Positions 37,201 through 48,848 of a stretch of 64,000 nucleotides of DNA are shown in pieces. The DNA comes from Rhizoclosmatium globosum. Taxonomy: Eukaryota > Chytridiomycota > Chytridiomycetes > Chytridiales > Chytriomycetaceae. The translations under genes and the position numbers were made by a program. Positions within the stretch are counted from its first letter, which is position 1. Every line of letters starts with the position of its first letter. The stretch covers positions 372,001 through 436,000 of the forward strand of contig MCGO01000024.1 of NCBI GenBank assembly GCA_002104985.1, written 5' to 3'. Under the pieces are notes generated by a model. It had not been told where the DNA came from, did no database searches, and saw only the letters and a program-made list of their open reading frames with translations.

Positions 37201-38982
37201 ATCAACAACACCAACTCGTAATGAGGGAAAGGCTTCTTCGCAAATTCGTTTGTCTTGGCTTGGGTTGTCAGTGTACATAACTTGAACTGGTTTGTAACCA
37301 TTTTCAAGAATACAATCAGAAACATTTTGGAACAATGGTCGCCAATGGCTTTGAGCTTTTGACGGACAGAGGACAAAGCCAACAAATTCTTCATGATTGT
37401 TCATAAATGACAGAAGTGCAGGAAAGATAGAAGTGCCGTGCATCCTCAGTAACCTCTTTGAAGCCTGTTGAGACACTGTCAGTTTATAAACGCGTTAAAG
37501 GGTATACAAACTTTGAAAGATAAGTCAATTTTCCCTATCTCACACGGCAAAAGTGACAGATAAGTGTTTATCAAGTTACGAACTTGTTCGGTCAACAAAC
37601 AAAAGATTCCTAACACATTCAGAAAGCCATTAATTACAAACCAAAACAATACAACAAACAAAAACGTAACAAAAACGTACCTCGAAAATAATTACCGGAG
37701 GGTACAAAGTCACTATTATAATCAGGATACTCAGGAACCTCAGCTTTTAGGGAGCTTGGTGTTTTACCCGTTAGCATATCCACCACTGTTCGACCTCCCG
37801 AGATTCTACGATTCACAGCCATAATCCAGTTCAATTCTTTCCGATCCTTTCTCTTTGCTACAGTCTCTCGGGCAGCAGCGGCAAACTTTTGTGGGCCCAT
37901 CCCACTCATAAAACATGGCATAAAGAAATCAGCAAATTCCCTATCAATCCCTCCCTTTTTCGTGAGTATTGCAGTAAAACAGCCAGCCAGCTCAGCTTCC
38001 AACGTATCCAAACAGGCTTTGGAAGATCCGTAAAAGTGTTTCTTTTTCCCACCCCATTTAGGACACTGTTTGCATTCATACGCATAGCTGACAAGTACAT
38101 AGTTTCGAAAGCCACTAATTATTCGGCCAGTTGGATTATGGGCAAAGCCAGAATTAGTTGCCTCAGTACCACACCATGGACAGTTCACTGTAACCAATAA
38201 GTGTGGAATCCACACAAATATATCAAGTAAACAATCTCGATAGTATGAAAACGGCTCATTTCCTTTTAGTCGATCAAAGGCTGACTCTCCAGGATGGATC
38301 CAGAATGTTCGATGCTCATAGCAGTCCACTTTGCCACTCTTTCCCATCTGTTGTTTCAACTTCGCAACCACAGATTCCACATATTGAAAAAGAGGCGTTC
38401 CTTTCTCAAGTTTTGGCCAATCCTTCTCACATTTTGTCGGAGCCTCGCGCTCCCTTTGGTCATTATCGTTCGGGTCACTAGTGCCGTAAAAGTCGAGACC
38501 CTCCTCGTCACCACTACCATCTTCGTCTTCATCAATAAAGGAATCTGTTTCTTGATCTTCCAAGTCGTGAAGTGTTGTCTGCTGAACCCGAATTCCTGTT
38601 TCAGAACCAGTTTGGAAATTCAGTGACAAAGACTTATGGATATCTGCCATTGAATTCAAAGTGGACAATTCATTCAAACGTAGGTCTGATGGCTGTGACC
38701 TATTTGGTTTGAGGCTTAGTGTTTCAATGTTTAACCCTTGACAAAGCATTCTTACAATGAATCGGTAGTATAAGACTGGTTTACTTGGGATGCAGGCTGT
38801 GCAAGCGGCGCAAGAGCTTTCTCCGTGGCTGGTGCAGTCGTCCAAGCCGAAGCAGTTGGTCGAGGCCGCTGTCCAAATGCCAGCGTCTGCTGTGTTAACC
38901 CACCTTTTACTTTTGATGGCCCGGCTTTATCGCTATTATTGTTGAGTGTTTTCTTCTTGCGCCCGGAACCTTCGCCTCCCAT
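34261..38982 (-). CDS. Large protein with zinc-binding DUF6729-like module, DEDD 3'-5' exonuclease fold and C-terminal Cys repeats
   Basis: Spliced length is about 1,500 residues. Exon 1 (38982 to about 38760) is basic with LTQQTLAFGQ. Exon 2 (about 38700-37680) is acidic, then has a Cys module: CPWCGTEATNSGFAHN, YECKQCPK and GMGPQKFAAAARET, which resembles DUF6729. The last exon (37475-34261, one 48-nt in-frame intron near 36903-36950) carries a WRN-like exonuclease: Exo I FYIHLDAEW, Exo II VGKQVGGDVAKIL, Exo III FDYAANDINASQKL, so all four acidic residues seem present. A long helical region with CGQHPVWKVSMYHCSRG follows, and two C-x2-C-x4-C-x-G-x6-C knots (CSRCSIPGCRGT; CKLCSLTNCSGN). Intact for 3.2 kb. 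Role unknown; possibly DNA/RNA processing or an old mobile-element protein. Confidence 0.75.
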
Positions 38983-39099
38983 CGTGTTGTTGTTGGCGTT
39001 GCTTCTGTTTGGAAATTTTTCTTAAATCCTTCCCTACCCTCCTTTTTAACTAAAGGCCTCCCTTCGCCCGGGACATCCTCACCCACCCAAAAAACAACG
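38983..39099. promoter_or_regulatory. 117-bp bidirectional promoter, exonuclease gene/LEO1
   Basis: Divergent ATGs at 38982 (-) and 39100 (+). GC-rich near the genes with a poly-T/C middle. Confidence 0.5.
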
Positions 39100-39269
39100 A
39101 TGGATGAGGAAGTAGACTACGGCGACGACCTGGACAACGACATTGACGCGGCCGATGACTCACTCGAAGATCTCTTTGGCGGAGAAGTGTCGGACGACGA
39201 CGACGACGACGGCGGCGACAACCAGCAACAGCAGCAGTTTGTCGTTGACGAGACTCAGCCGCTTCAGAG

Positions 39270-39300
<31 letters not shown>

Positions 39301-40846
39301 CAGTCGAATAATCAACTGGATTTGGGTCTGGATTCGGACGACGAGGACGACGATCGGTTCGTGTTCGTGTTCGTTGGATTTGTTGTGTTTGTTGTTGGGA
39401 CTCAAACTCAAACTACTCTGAAGGCAACCATTCGCCGCTGAGGACGCCGATGAAGCAGAAGAGGCCGACTCACAGCCACTCTCACAGCCTCAGTCTCAGT
39501 CTCAGTCTCAGTCTCTGTCGCAGTTGCAGTCGCAGTCGCAGCAAATTGACGATGAGCCCGTGTCTGTGCTGCCTCTCGCTCTGCCAAAGGTTGCTCCCGC
39601 GGCTCAGCCTGGCTCTGACTCGCACCTCGCTAAACTGCCACACTTTCTCGCTGTTGAACCAGCCCCCTTCGACAAGGCCGCTTTTATGAAATCCCTCGAT
39701 CCCTCAATCCTCAACGACGAGGAAAAACTACTCCGTCTCGAAAACACGGTCCGTTGGCGCTATGCCGATGCTTCCTCAAACAACAAAGACTCGAACGCGC
39801 GTATCGTGAAATGGTCGGACGGCTCCTTCTCCCTCCTCCTCGGTGACGAAATATTCGACTGTCAACTCAAATCAAACAACAAGGCTCATCACTATCTTGC
39901 CTCTCTCCATCCCCGTGAACGCGTCCTTCAAAATCATCTGCGCATCAGAGATACCGTCATGTTTGTTTCTTCAAAATCCGGTCAAACTCATAAACGTATG
40001 ACCGCTGCTATTGCAAAAAAACATTTGAAGGAAAAGGGTACGAAACTCTTTACGGATACAAAATATGATCCCATCCAGGCTAAAAAGGAGGCTGAAAAGG
40101 TGTGTATTCTTTCTTTTTTTGTGAGTTCCCATGAAGTTGGTCAGCGTAGCGGACCATGAGCGAAGCGAACCATGAGCGAAGCGAATGACCGATGTAGTCG
40201 GCCGACGAAAAACCGTAGTGAGCACAGCGAACATCCTTTCGCGTAGCGTATGACCGACACAGTCGGGGGAAATCGTAGTGAGCGAAAGCGAACAATCCTT
40301 TCGCGAAGCGAATGACCGATGAAGTCGGCGAAACCCCTAATCCTTTTAGCGAATGACCGAGAAACCCATCAAGCATACACTGCCTAACATCAAGCGAAAA
40401 TATTTAGAGGGAACGTGAAGCAATCATGGCAGCAAAGAAAATGCATGCAGAGAGGCAAAAGACAGCCAACGCGTATGGAGGAAGTGGCAGAGATGGCGGT
40501 AGAGAGACGGACAGATATGCTGGACGGCGGTATGAGGACTATTCCGACGAGGAAGATATGGATCAAGCCAGAAGACGTCCTACAACAACAAATTTGGATG
40601 CCTACGAAGAAGACTTTGGTATAGTACTTCTTGGTTAATATTTATTTTCACTCATTTTCTTTTACAGTGGAAGATGACGATGTTCTGGATGATGGTGGAT
40701 CTGACAGTGAAGAGGAACGTCGCCGTGAGGAGAAACTGAGAAATGCGAAACGATCTCGCAGAGATGAGGATGAAGATGGTGGCGGAAGTGCAAGCAAAAA
40801 ATCTGCAGCCAAACGTCGTATCATTGACAGTGACGATGATGAATAA
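39100..40846 (+). CDS. LEO1: PAF1 complex subunit LEO1
   Basis: A chromatin elongation factor. Exon 1 is acidic with a Gln/Ser hexanucleotide repeat (CAGAGC at 39262-39304); a second one (CAGTCT/CAGTCG) lies at 39481-39543 in exon 2. The conserved core reads FLAVEPAPFDKAAFMKS, ENTVRWRYA, NARIVKWSDGSFSLLLGDE, LASLHPRERVLQNHLRI and SGQTHKRMTAAI. A 308-nt intron (40100-40407) precedes RERE..AAKKMHAERQ, then the acidic/basic tail RRIIDSDDDE. Joining of exon 1 to exon 2 (about 39355-39440) is less certain. Length and domain order match LEO1. Confidence 0.9.
40140..40362. repeat. Degenerate tandem repeat, about 60-nt period, in LEO1 intron
   Basis: GCGWATGACCGA recurs at about 40183, 40246, 40307 and 40347, three of them followed by a TCGG that pairs with the CCGA. 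CGTAGTGAGC plus a TTTCGCG block recurs between copies. The repeat fills most of the 308-nt intron. Confidence 0.8.
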
Positions 40847-40900
40847 ACATGCGCGATACAATGAACATCGACCTCTTTATTATTGACGAATGAACTTTTG

Positions 40901-43823
40901 TCATGATTTTACCTGCTTCTCACAAAGAAGGGACATTTCCTTCAGCTTAGCTAAATTGGTTTCCACGTTTGGCATTGCAATAAAGTTTTGAATTGCTGGT
41001 TTTGCCACAAACTGGTACTCCACTTCAGCAAGCGAAATTATATCCTTGACACGACTTCCCATCATCCGAAGTTTGTCAAAATTGATGAGACCATCTACGA
41101 GTTTTGGATTTCCGTCGTTCATGAACGTCAAGTCTTTCAAATAGATTGCTGCTTACAGAGTTAATACAAGAAGTTTACATAATTGGGACATTTACGCAAA
41201 AATGGAACGATGGGAGGCGCGACTTTTCCAAGCAAATCCCTGTAATTCTTCATGTTTCTTGAAGGATCCGCAAGTTTCTCAATCTCTGCATACACCTTCT
41301 TGATGGGCTCTGGAAGTCCATCCCAAGTCTTCTTGAGTCGAGAAACAGGTGACAGGTTCAGTCCAGAGACAAACGAAAATAGAGAAAAGAAATTGTTGTA
41401 TTGAACAGAAGCCTACGTGTATCGTTAGTGTGTGTTTTCCATCAAGCGAGTTATCAACAAACATGCCTGAGTTGAAAGAATAAATTGCTTCAAGACGAGA
41501 ATTCTTTTCTTCAGGTTCTTTTCTTTGACAATCTCAGTCGCGACCCAAAAAGATTCCTTATCGAATCGCTCAATGAAAAAGTTCAGGTATGGCGTATCTT
41601 CCCGCCGTGCAAGCCAAATCTGATTCAAGAATTCGATTTCGTGAATGTTTCTGAAAAGCTTAAAGTTGTGAAGGCATAGTTGCTGTCCAAGCTCTTCCGG
41701 TTTGATTTGCATCAGCATACTTTCCATTTGCTTTCCACGCCGTGCGACAACTCGGTAATAATCTTGCATTTCCTCATACTTGACGGTTTGTAGATTTATC
41801 AAATCGAGTAATTGTTTAGAATACATTTTGAGAATCTCGCTTTCTTGGTGCCTGACGTCGTCCACGAATTCATCCAATTGGTTTCGAAGTTCTGTTAGAA
41901 GCGTAAAATCGTGCCAGTGGTTTTCAATCCACCAGAGCAAGACTTTCAGAATTCTGTTGCAAGACATTTAGTTCAACGAATCAGCACAATTGTACGTTAA
42001 ATACTTGATTTGAGTTGGTTCTTTTGATTTCTCGTAGAATTCAATGTCCTCAGGTGTCGGATTGTCTGGTAAAACACAGTAAAATCTGCCAATAATTTGC
42101 TGAAAGAACTCCATAGTCGTCATGAAGGATCGGAACGTAAGAAGCATTGTGTCCATATACGAATTATCAACTATGTGCAAATGTAAATAATGATTATGGA
42201 ACTGTGAATAGCTCATTACCATCCTTTTCCTCTACATCTGAGAGCCTTTCGATCAGCTTATCTGCAGTTCCAGAGATAACCTGCAAACGACCATTGATAT
42301 TCTGCAAAACCATGACATCTTTTCCGTTCTCGCGAATTACATTCGACCTATACTTCTTCTCTGCAGGTACAACAAACATTTCGACAAAGTATGAGCTTTC
42401 CAGGTAGAAGCTCAAAGGGCGGTCCAACTCCACCGTAGGATCTTTGCCGTTAAGTTGAAATGTATGAACTTCAAAGAGAAGGCCATGTCTGATGCATATA
42501 AAGTTGAGAAGGTCATCCATCGCCATATCAGAAAACGTTTTAATTGCAACTGACTTATGGGACGGAAGCGTGGCAACAAGAAACACCTTCTGTTCGTCTG
42601 GCTTTCTTGACAAGGTGGTGGCTAAACTGACAGGAACTTCCCACACTTTTTTGCTGATAACTGACTCGCGACGTGCAGTTCGATACGTGTTTTTACGACG
42701 TAGATTCCTGTAATTCAGAAAGGTTAGGAGTTAGAAATAAGGAAATAACAAAGTTGCTCACATTGGTATCAAAGGTTTCAGAATATCTCCAAGTGACTTT
42801 CGACTGTCTTTTGAGGCTGAGGACACGCGGTCAGGTATAATGGGATCAAAAGTGTCATTTTCACAGTCAGGAACATTAACTTCCAATGCAAGTTTATCCA
42901 GTTCATCAACAGGTTGCAGAATTAAAGGAATGTCCACTGATGTGGAACTACGTTCTTCCGACATAACGCTGATTCGATTGTCAGAATAAGGTGTTTCATT
43001 TACAGTTATCATTGGTGATGGTACGTTTGGGGTGGGAGTGGGTTCATCCACTACGTTTGAATGTAATGGCAACTCTGTCAGGTGTTCTTGAATTTCACTC
43101 TATAACCTCTTCAATATTTGAATTTGCGGATGGAAGATGTACGTGTTGGTTATCACTTGTCCCAGCTGCAGTTATGACAGCAGTGTTATAAGACTGTCTC
43201 CGGGCAATATCATTTACTTCAACAGTTTCACCCTTTTCGTTCATTGACCCCGTTCTTTTGACAGTAGTCTCGCTGGGACCCACGGAATAACTGTTGCTTC
43301 GTTCTTCTCTCGTTTTCAACCCAACGGCAAGGGCTTTAGGGAAGTTTTCTTGAGAGCTACGTATTTCCAAGTCAAGATTCGACTTGGATAATACAGATTT
43401 CGTGCGTTTGGGTCCATCTTTGAATAAATTTGTCAGCTGAAACGGATTCCAAAGAAGAAAGGCTATAATATACCTTTACACACAATGGATACAAATTCTA
43501 CCTGTTCAAATGTACGTAAAAGTTGTTCGTTGGATGGAAACTCAATTCGTTTGTCTTTGAATGTGAGTTTACACTTGTAATTAGACGGTTTCCAACTTTC
43601 CCTGATGCACACTATGTGGAGAATGTCTTCTATCCTTTGATCCTTTGTAGATTCAATACTGATTGATTCCCCTGTACTTGGTATCTCTACGCGTATCGCT
43701 GAAGTGGCTGTTGGGTCCTGGTACCCAGGCCTGCGAGCGTCAAGACAAATTACTATTGCTCACAAGCAGAGAATGGATCAAAACTCACTGGATGTTGTCC
43801 TCCCTGCTGGTTTTCACTTCCAT
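40901..43823 (-). CDS. Ras-family guanine-nucleotide exchange factor with ubiquitin-like N-terminal domains
   Basis: A CDC25-type exchange factor for a Ras/Rap GTPase. N-terminal MEVKTSREDNIQ is spliced to a Raf-RBD-like segment (NYKCKLTFKDKRIEFPSNEQ). A Ser/Thr-rich linker, an RA/ubiquitin-like region (DDLLNFICIRHGLLFEVHTF), the REM motif YMDTMLLTFRSFMT with WWIENHWHDF, and the CDC25 core follow: PEELGQQLCLHNFKLFRNI, EFLNQIW, SFWVATEIVKEKNLKKRI, SRLKKTWDGLP, YLKDLTFMNDGNP and INFDKLRMM. About eight exons. The frame shifts by one near 43092 in the linker. The downstream LEO1 stop is 54 bases away, convergent. Confidence 0.88.
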
Positions 43824-43923
43824 CTGACAGATATTTGTAACACAATGAGTTTCATAAACAATGCATATTGCTCGCCACTCATTTCACATCATTTATTATT
43901 ATTTTACACCAATATTAATTCTA

Positions 43924-45871
43924 TCATGGAAAGTTGCTAGCCAGCTCTGCCATGTCAAACGGAGCAATTCCATATTGATCACGATTTTTGCCCAACAGCT
44001 CTATCATTCCAAGTTCCTGAATATTGTTTGCGAATGCCATACGACTCTGTAAAATATGTCAATTTTGGTCTAAGCAAAGTCCGAAATCACTACTCACTGC
44101 ACTGACTTTTTCGTGTCCTTCGATGTAAGCTGGAAACTCGTGCATATGGAGAATCGGCCAAACTAACATCACACACTCTCCAAATTTCTGTTTCAAATGA
44201 ACTTGCAACTTTGAATTTTTCTAGACAAACGCTTGTGAGTGATGAGCCGGTTGTAATAACCCTGAACACCCACCATCTTCTTTTGGCTCACTGATTTTGT
44301 CTTCCGCTCCCAAATTATACTCAATAGATGGAGTAAATCGCTTTGGTTGCAAATGGTGGGAAATACAGCTAACGCAGGATCCTGCCGCGGACCATAATTC
44401 TTGTCGCGGATCAGCGTATCACACATAATTTGTCTGTACTTTGCCATTACTGGAACAGCAGATAGAAATGAGCAAATAGATTCTGGAAGTTGGCTGTACC
44501 GCAGGTTCGTTGAGAACGATAACATGGAAACTATAAGACACTCACTTGATTTCATCCAAAATTCCTTGTCCAAGTTTCCATACTTTGATATTCAGCCGAG
44601 GATGTTTGTTTCCATGAATCAAGGTTTGAAAGAAGCTCTTTTTCTCAGTGAATTCTTTTGCAAAAGCCTCCTTTGAGTATGGAGATCCAGAATACAAGCG
44701 AATATCGTATGATTTGTTTTCAATAGCTGTTCCATCAGATGTGAAGAGCGGAAGCATTCCCCAGCCAACGCTCACTTCTATAATATCAGTTTTGTTCTTG
44801 ACTTCAGACATTTCGACCAAAGCACAAAGTTCGAAGAGAATACAGAGCTTGATATCAACGTCATTGGTTCGAAGGAAACATGTGTTTTCATCGTCTTTGG
44901 GGAATAACAAGGAAGCCTGCGAGGATCTTAGCTGATGGTTCTGTCAAGCTTCAAATACCTTTGAGGAAAACTTCCATAAGTTTGGAACCTCTCTCATATG
45001 AATCGCTGGAATACTATGAACGTTGCTCAAAATATCCGTATTGTCGAATAAAGCCATTCGAACGTGTCTTCCAAGCACCCTTCTGTCGCCAATTAAAGGC
45101 TCGATATTTTTGGCTTCGATAAGACTGAATCCGATAGTACACTGAACAGGACAGCTACGAAGTCGCTTCGTTGTTGGATCCATCGAAAGGTTTGTGAATC
45201 CAGATCCCGACGAATTCACCGTCGGACGAAGCGTTGCTGAGAGAACTTTATCCTCTGATACGATTGGTATTAATTGATAGTTTGAACCCCTTGAATTATG
45301 TTGTAGTTGTATGGAGGAATGATATACCGTTTTGTCGGAACGTGGATAAGACCGACTCAGAGCATCCCTTGGGTAAATTAATATCGCGAGCTTTATCTGC
45401 CTGCTTCACGATAGTCGTACTTTTTCTTTGCTCTGTCATTCAGTGTTTAGAGCCACGCAGTTTGACAGCCAACCACTAACTTGCTTCAATATTTGCCCTC
45501 TTCATATTCTCTTTAATTCGCGCCTTCACACGATCCTCTTTCTTTTCTTTCTTTTCGTCGTCTTCATCTTCTTTAATGGGGTTTCCGTCTTCATCTGCGA
45601 ACGCGACAAACGTTGCTGGAACAAAACCAGTGCGCCTCTCATCATTCTCATCGCAAACAAACCTATGAACTATTCAACGACAAGGAAGTTATAAAGAATG
45701 AGATACTCACCACCAATCGTCATTATCGTTGTTCAGCAGAATAAACAGGTCGCCCTCACTAATCTCAAGCTCCTCATCAGTTGTACCCGTGTAGTCAAAT
45801 AGAGCCACCAGTCGATTTTCCACTCTCTCCTCCACATGCTTCTCATGTTTCTTCTCTTTCTCTTTTCCCAT
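43924..45871 (-). CDS. NPHP1: Nephrocystin-1, ciliary transition-zone protein
   Basis: NPHP1 is part of the Y-link module that gates the flagellum base. After MGKEKEKKHEKHVEE comes an SH3 domain (RLVALFDYTGTTDEELEISEGD spans just over it; DDWW and GFVPATFVAF complete it), interrupted by an intron near 45665-45712. A Glu/Lys-rich helix follows, then LPKGCSESVLSTFRQNG, RRVLGRHVRMALFDNTDILS, NVHSIPAIH, RTNDVDIKLCILFELCALVE, VSVGWGMLPLF, YDIRLYSGSPY, QDPALAVFPTICNQSDLL and a terminal PFDMAELA. Order and motifs match animal NPHP1, though the N-terminal coiled coil is short. One base seems missing in an A-run near 45538. Confidence 0.9.
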
Positions 45872-45919
45872 TCTATTATTTTGCTATTATTTTGTTGAAT
45901 ATTGTTTTCTCAACCAAAA
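45872..45919. promoter_or_regulatory. 48-bp bidirectional promoter, NPHP1/IWS1
   Basis: Divergent ATGs at 45871 (-) and 45920 (+). The stretch is T-rich on the plus strand. Confidence 0.55.
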
Positions 45920-47599
45920 ATGGACTCCGACGAGGAAGACCAACCCGCGCCTTTCGTGGTTGAAGACTCTCAAGAGATGATACCCGAGGACGTGGCGGAC
46001 CCAGTCCCGGCAGATGATCCCGCACCACCACTGGCACCAGCGCCGGCAACACCAGTCGCTGCGAACCCGTACACTCTTGATGATATCTTCGGAGGCGGCG
46101 ATTCAGACCTTGACGACGACATTGACACGGATAAAGGACTCGACTTCTCTTCAGACGACGAAAAAGATGGTTTGTTGCTGCGTTGCGTTGCTGCGAACGA
46201 AGTCGGCTAACTGGTTCAAACAAGTTCCCGCTCCAAAACCATTGCCCAAATTCAAAAAGAAGCAACGAGCTGAGGGTGAAGAACCTCCATCGGCAGAGAA
46301 GTAAGCTGTATTGTTGCTCGTCTGTTGGTCTGACTGTTGGAGCAGACGGCCAAAGAAGAAGGGAAGCAAGCGATCGAGGGAAGCAGAACCAGAAGACCCT
46401 TCCAAGGAACTGGATCCAGAAAAGGGTGGGTTCAGTCGTCTGTATGTAGACTTAATTTAACAATCGCGGCAGCCAAGTTGAAGCAAGTTGCGAATGATTT
46501 CGATGAGGCCTTGAACAGAATCAAACACAAGAGAGCAAAGAAGCTGGATGGAGACGATCCTGTAAGCAATTAGCATACAAAACGTGTGCCTTGACTCACT
46601 GTATATTAGGAAATTGATGAAATGATTGTGAATCTGGTGGAAAAGATGAAGGAAGCTGCACACGCCGACCAGGAATTCAACCGCCTTCAACAACCAGCCA
46701 TTGCCAAAATCAAGTTACTCAATATTGTTACGAACCACTTGGCGAAAACGCACTTGTATGAGCAATTCTTGGATAACAATCTTTTGGAAGGAATGAAGCT
46801 ATGGTATGTTCTCATTTCTTGTCTCTACGACCAAACAAACCCAAAAATTCACGCTATTTACAAGGTTGGAGCCTCTTCGTGGAGACGGGTCGTTACCAAA
46901 CTTGGAGATTCAAATGGCTATGATGAATGCTTTGGCTAAGCTACCAATTCGAAGCGAGCAGTTGAGATACCTTCAAGTCTCTTATAAAGACACTGATGTA
47001 GACTTTTTATTCTAGCCTACGTGAAAGTTTGATTGGCCGCGTGGTAATGTTCTATTCCAAGTGTGACAGGGTGACCGCGTCAGTGTCCAAGATTGTAAAC
47101 GAACTTCTTGGTTTGTTTTTCATTTAATATCGAAATTGTTTATATTCATGAACTGTTCAGAAAACTGGATGCGTCCAATCTTGGGAAGGTCTCAAGACTA
47201 CAAGCAAAAGAGTTTGAAAACCGTGTCATTCGACGCCTCAGAAGTGTAAGTATTGAGTAATTGTATGAAGTTGCCTAATGTAGCACACAGGAAAGGAAAG
47301 AAGTTGATGGTAGATCCCACACTGATTGAGCAAGAGTATGTTTGGAATTTGTAAGTGATGAGGAATTAACCTTGTTCTCCAGACGATTCACAAGAGTTCC
47401 AAAACCACTTCTTCAAGAATTCAAGGTGATGCCACAATCTAACTTTGGTGGTAAATTCGATCCAGAAAAAGATGGGGTAATATTTGCAATTGAGTTTGAT
47501 CTACTTTCCTACGGCTAACAATCATATTCCTTAAAGGGTCCAAAGAATGCAAACAAGAAGAAGAGTATGCTGATGAGTCTCAAGTTCAAGAAGCGCTGA
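45920..47599 (+). CDS. IWS1: Transcription elongation factor IWS1/SPN1
   Basis: Partner of SPT6. The N-terminus is acidic (MDSDEEDQPAPFVVEDSQE..LDDIFGGGDSD) and the middle basic. The TFIIS-N-like helical domain reads EIDEMIVNLVEKMKEAAHAD, LLNIVTNHLAK, QFLDNNLLEGMKLWLEPL, GSLPNLEIQMAMMNALAKLPI, and RESLIGRVVMFYSKC. The tail has ENWMRPILGRSQDYK and RFTRVPKPLLQEFK, ending MSLKFKKR. About eight short exons, all joined in frame. Convergent with the next minus-strand gene (88 bases between stops). Confidence 0.92.
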
Positions 47600-47687
47600 G
47601 GGACCAGTATTTGAGCAAGTGTATATCGAACAAGAGTATGAATCAACTAAGCGAATATATTCCCGCACTTATTTTATTGGTTTATTG

Positions 47688-48144
47688 TTATGATGATTGA
47701 TTGGCAGCTCGTCGAGCTTCCACTTCTGCGAGAGTTGTGAGTATACAAATGGCGACATAGAAGGCAGCACAAACCTTTAATATCGTCCTCTGATAACGTA
47801 AGCACTCGTTTCCTAATGTTGTCATACTGTTTTCGAAGCTGTAGGCATAGAAGTTGATCAGAAGGGAGCAACGGAGCAAGGGAAGCCTCTCAGGGACTCA
47901 CTGGAGTAAAGCAGTGTTCGTTCTGACCAAAGTCTGAAAACAGAGCCATGTACGACATTACGCCGGCCAGACCAACAAAGGCGGATACTTTGAACAGGCG
48001 GAATGACCTTGTTCCGGTCTCGTAAGCTGCGATTCGCCGCGGATGAAGGACCCGCCGCCGGAACCGCATCGCAACTTCTTTGGTCGTTCGCACTTGTTCG
48101 GGAACATCGACCAGGGCGTGGGCGTGGTGCGATGAGAGCGACAT
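47688..48144 (-). CDS. Small single-pass membrane protein, family not recognised
   Basis: Three exons, 48144 to about 47899, a short middle exon (about 47837-47777) and a last exon ending at 47688, spliced to about 118 residues. The N-terminus is basic (MRFRRRVLHPRR) and could be mitochondrial. One hydrophobic segment reads FRLFKVSAFVGLAGVMSYMA, followed by FSDFGQNEHCFTPV and a helical tail RKQYDNIRKRVLTLSEDD. The F-x-D-x-G..EH.F pattern recalls small mitochondrial inner-membrane proteins, but I cannot name it. Head-to-head with NME5. Confidence 0.65.
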
Positions 48145-48197
48145 CGTTGGTGTGTTGGTGGTGGTTGGTGGTGAACAAAAACTTGATCAAAACCAGA
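48145..48197. promoter_or_regulatory. 53-bp bidirectional promoter, small membrane protein/NME5
   Basis: Divergent ATGs at 48144 (-) and 48198 (+). The stretch is a GTTGGTGG-like repeat on the plus strand. Confidence 0.5.
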
Positions 48198-48803
48198 ATG
48201 GATTGCTCCTCCTTCAACGATGCTGTCACAGAACAGACCGTCTTTCTGATCCGTCCGGAGGCCCTTCACTGCGAGAATCATATTGTTCACGCGCTCAAAC
48301 AGGACGGCTTCAAGATCCTTGATGTAAAACACCTTCCCCAACAAAGGAATATATTCTGCCCGCCAACTAACCAACCCTATACACAGCGAAAGCACCTCGC
48401 AATCTCGCCTGAGCAGGCTCAAGCTCAATTTGCTGCAACGGCTGTTGACCCTAATGACCTTGATGCTCTCGATGGATATGTTGGAAACCTCACTGGCGCT
48501 GCTGGATCCGCCGTCGTGCTTCTGCTTTCGCGTTTCAACGCACTTGACTCTATCAAGTCTCTTATGGGTCCTCTCGATTTATTGGAGGCGAAGGACTTTG
48601 CTCCCACGAGGTATGCTGGTATTCCTTTCGCCTGCTTTAACCGCTTTGTTGCCAAAGCCTTCGCGCGAAGTTTGCAGTCAGCTCTCAAAAGTGTGCAGTA
48701 GAAGCAACGGAAACCTTTGAAGCGACTGAAGCATCCTTGAGGATCTTTTTCCCTGATCGTATGTCCCTTACCCCTTGTTCCTTGGCTCCTTGTACTCATT
48801 CTT

Positions 48804-48848
<45 letters not shown>

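Noticed and set aside
34261..38982. Exonuclease gene as a transposable element with terminal repeats
   Set aside because: I found no inverted or direct repeats at its borders; it has ordinary introns and shares a promoter gap with LEO1.
40140..40362. CRISPR-like array in the LEO1 intron
   Set aside because: Copies are degenerate, spacing is irregular, spacers are themselves repetitive and the context is a eukaryotic intron.
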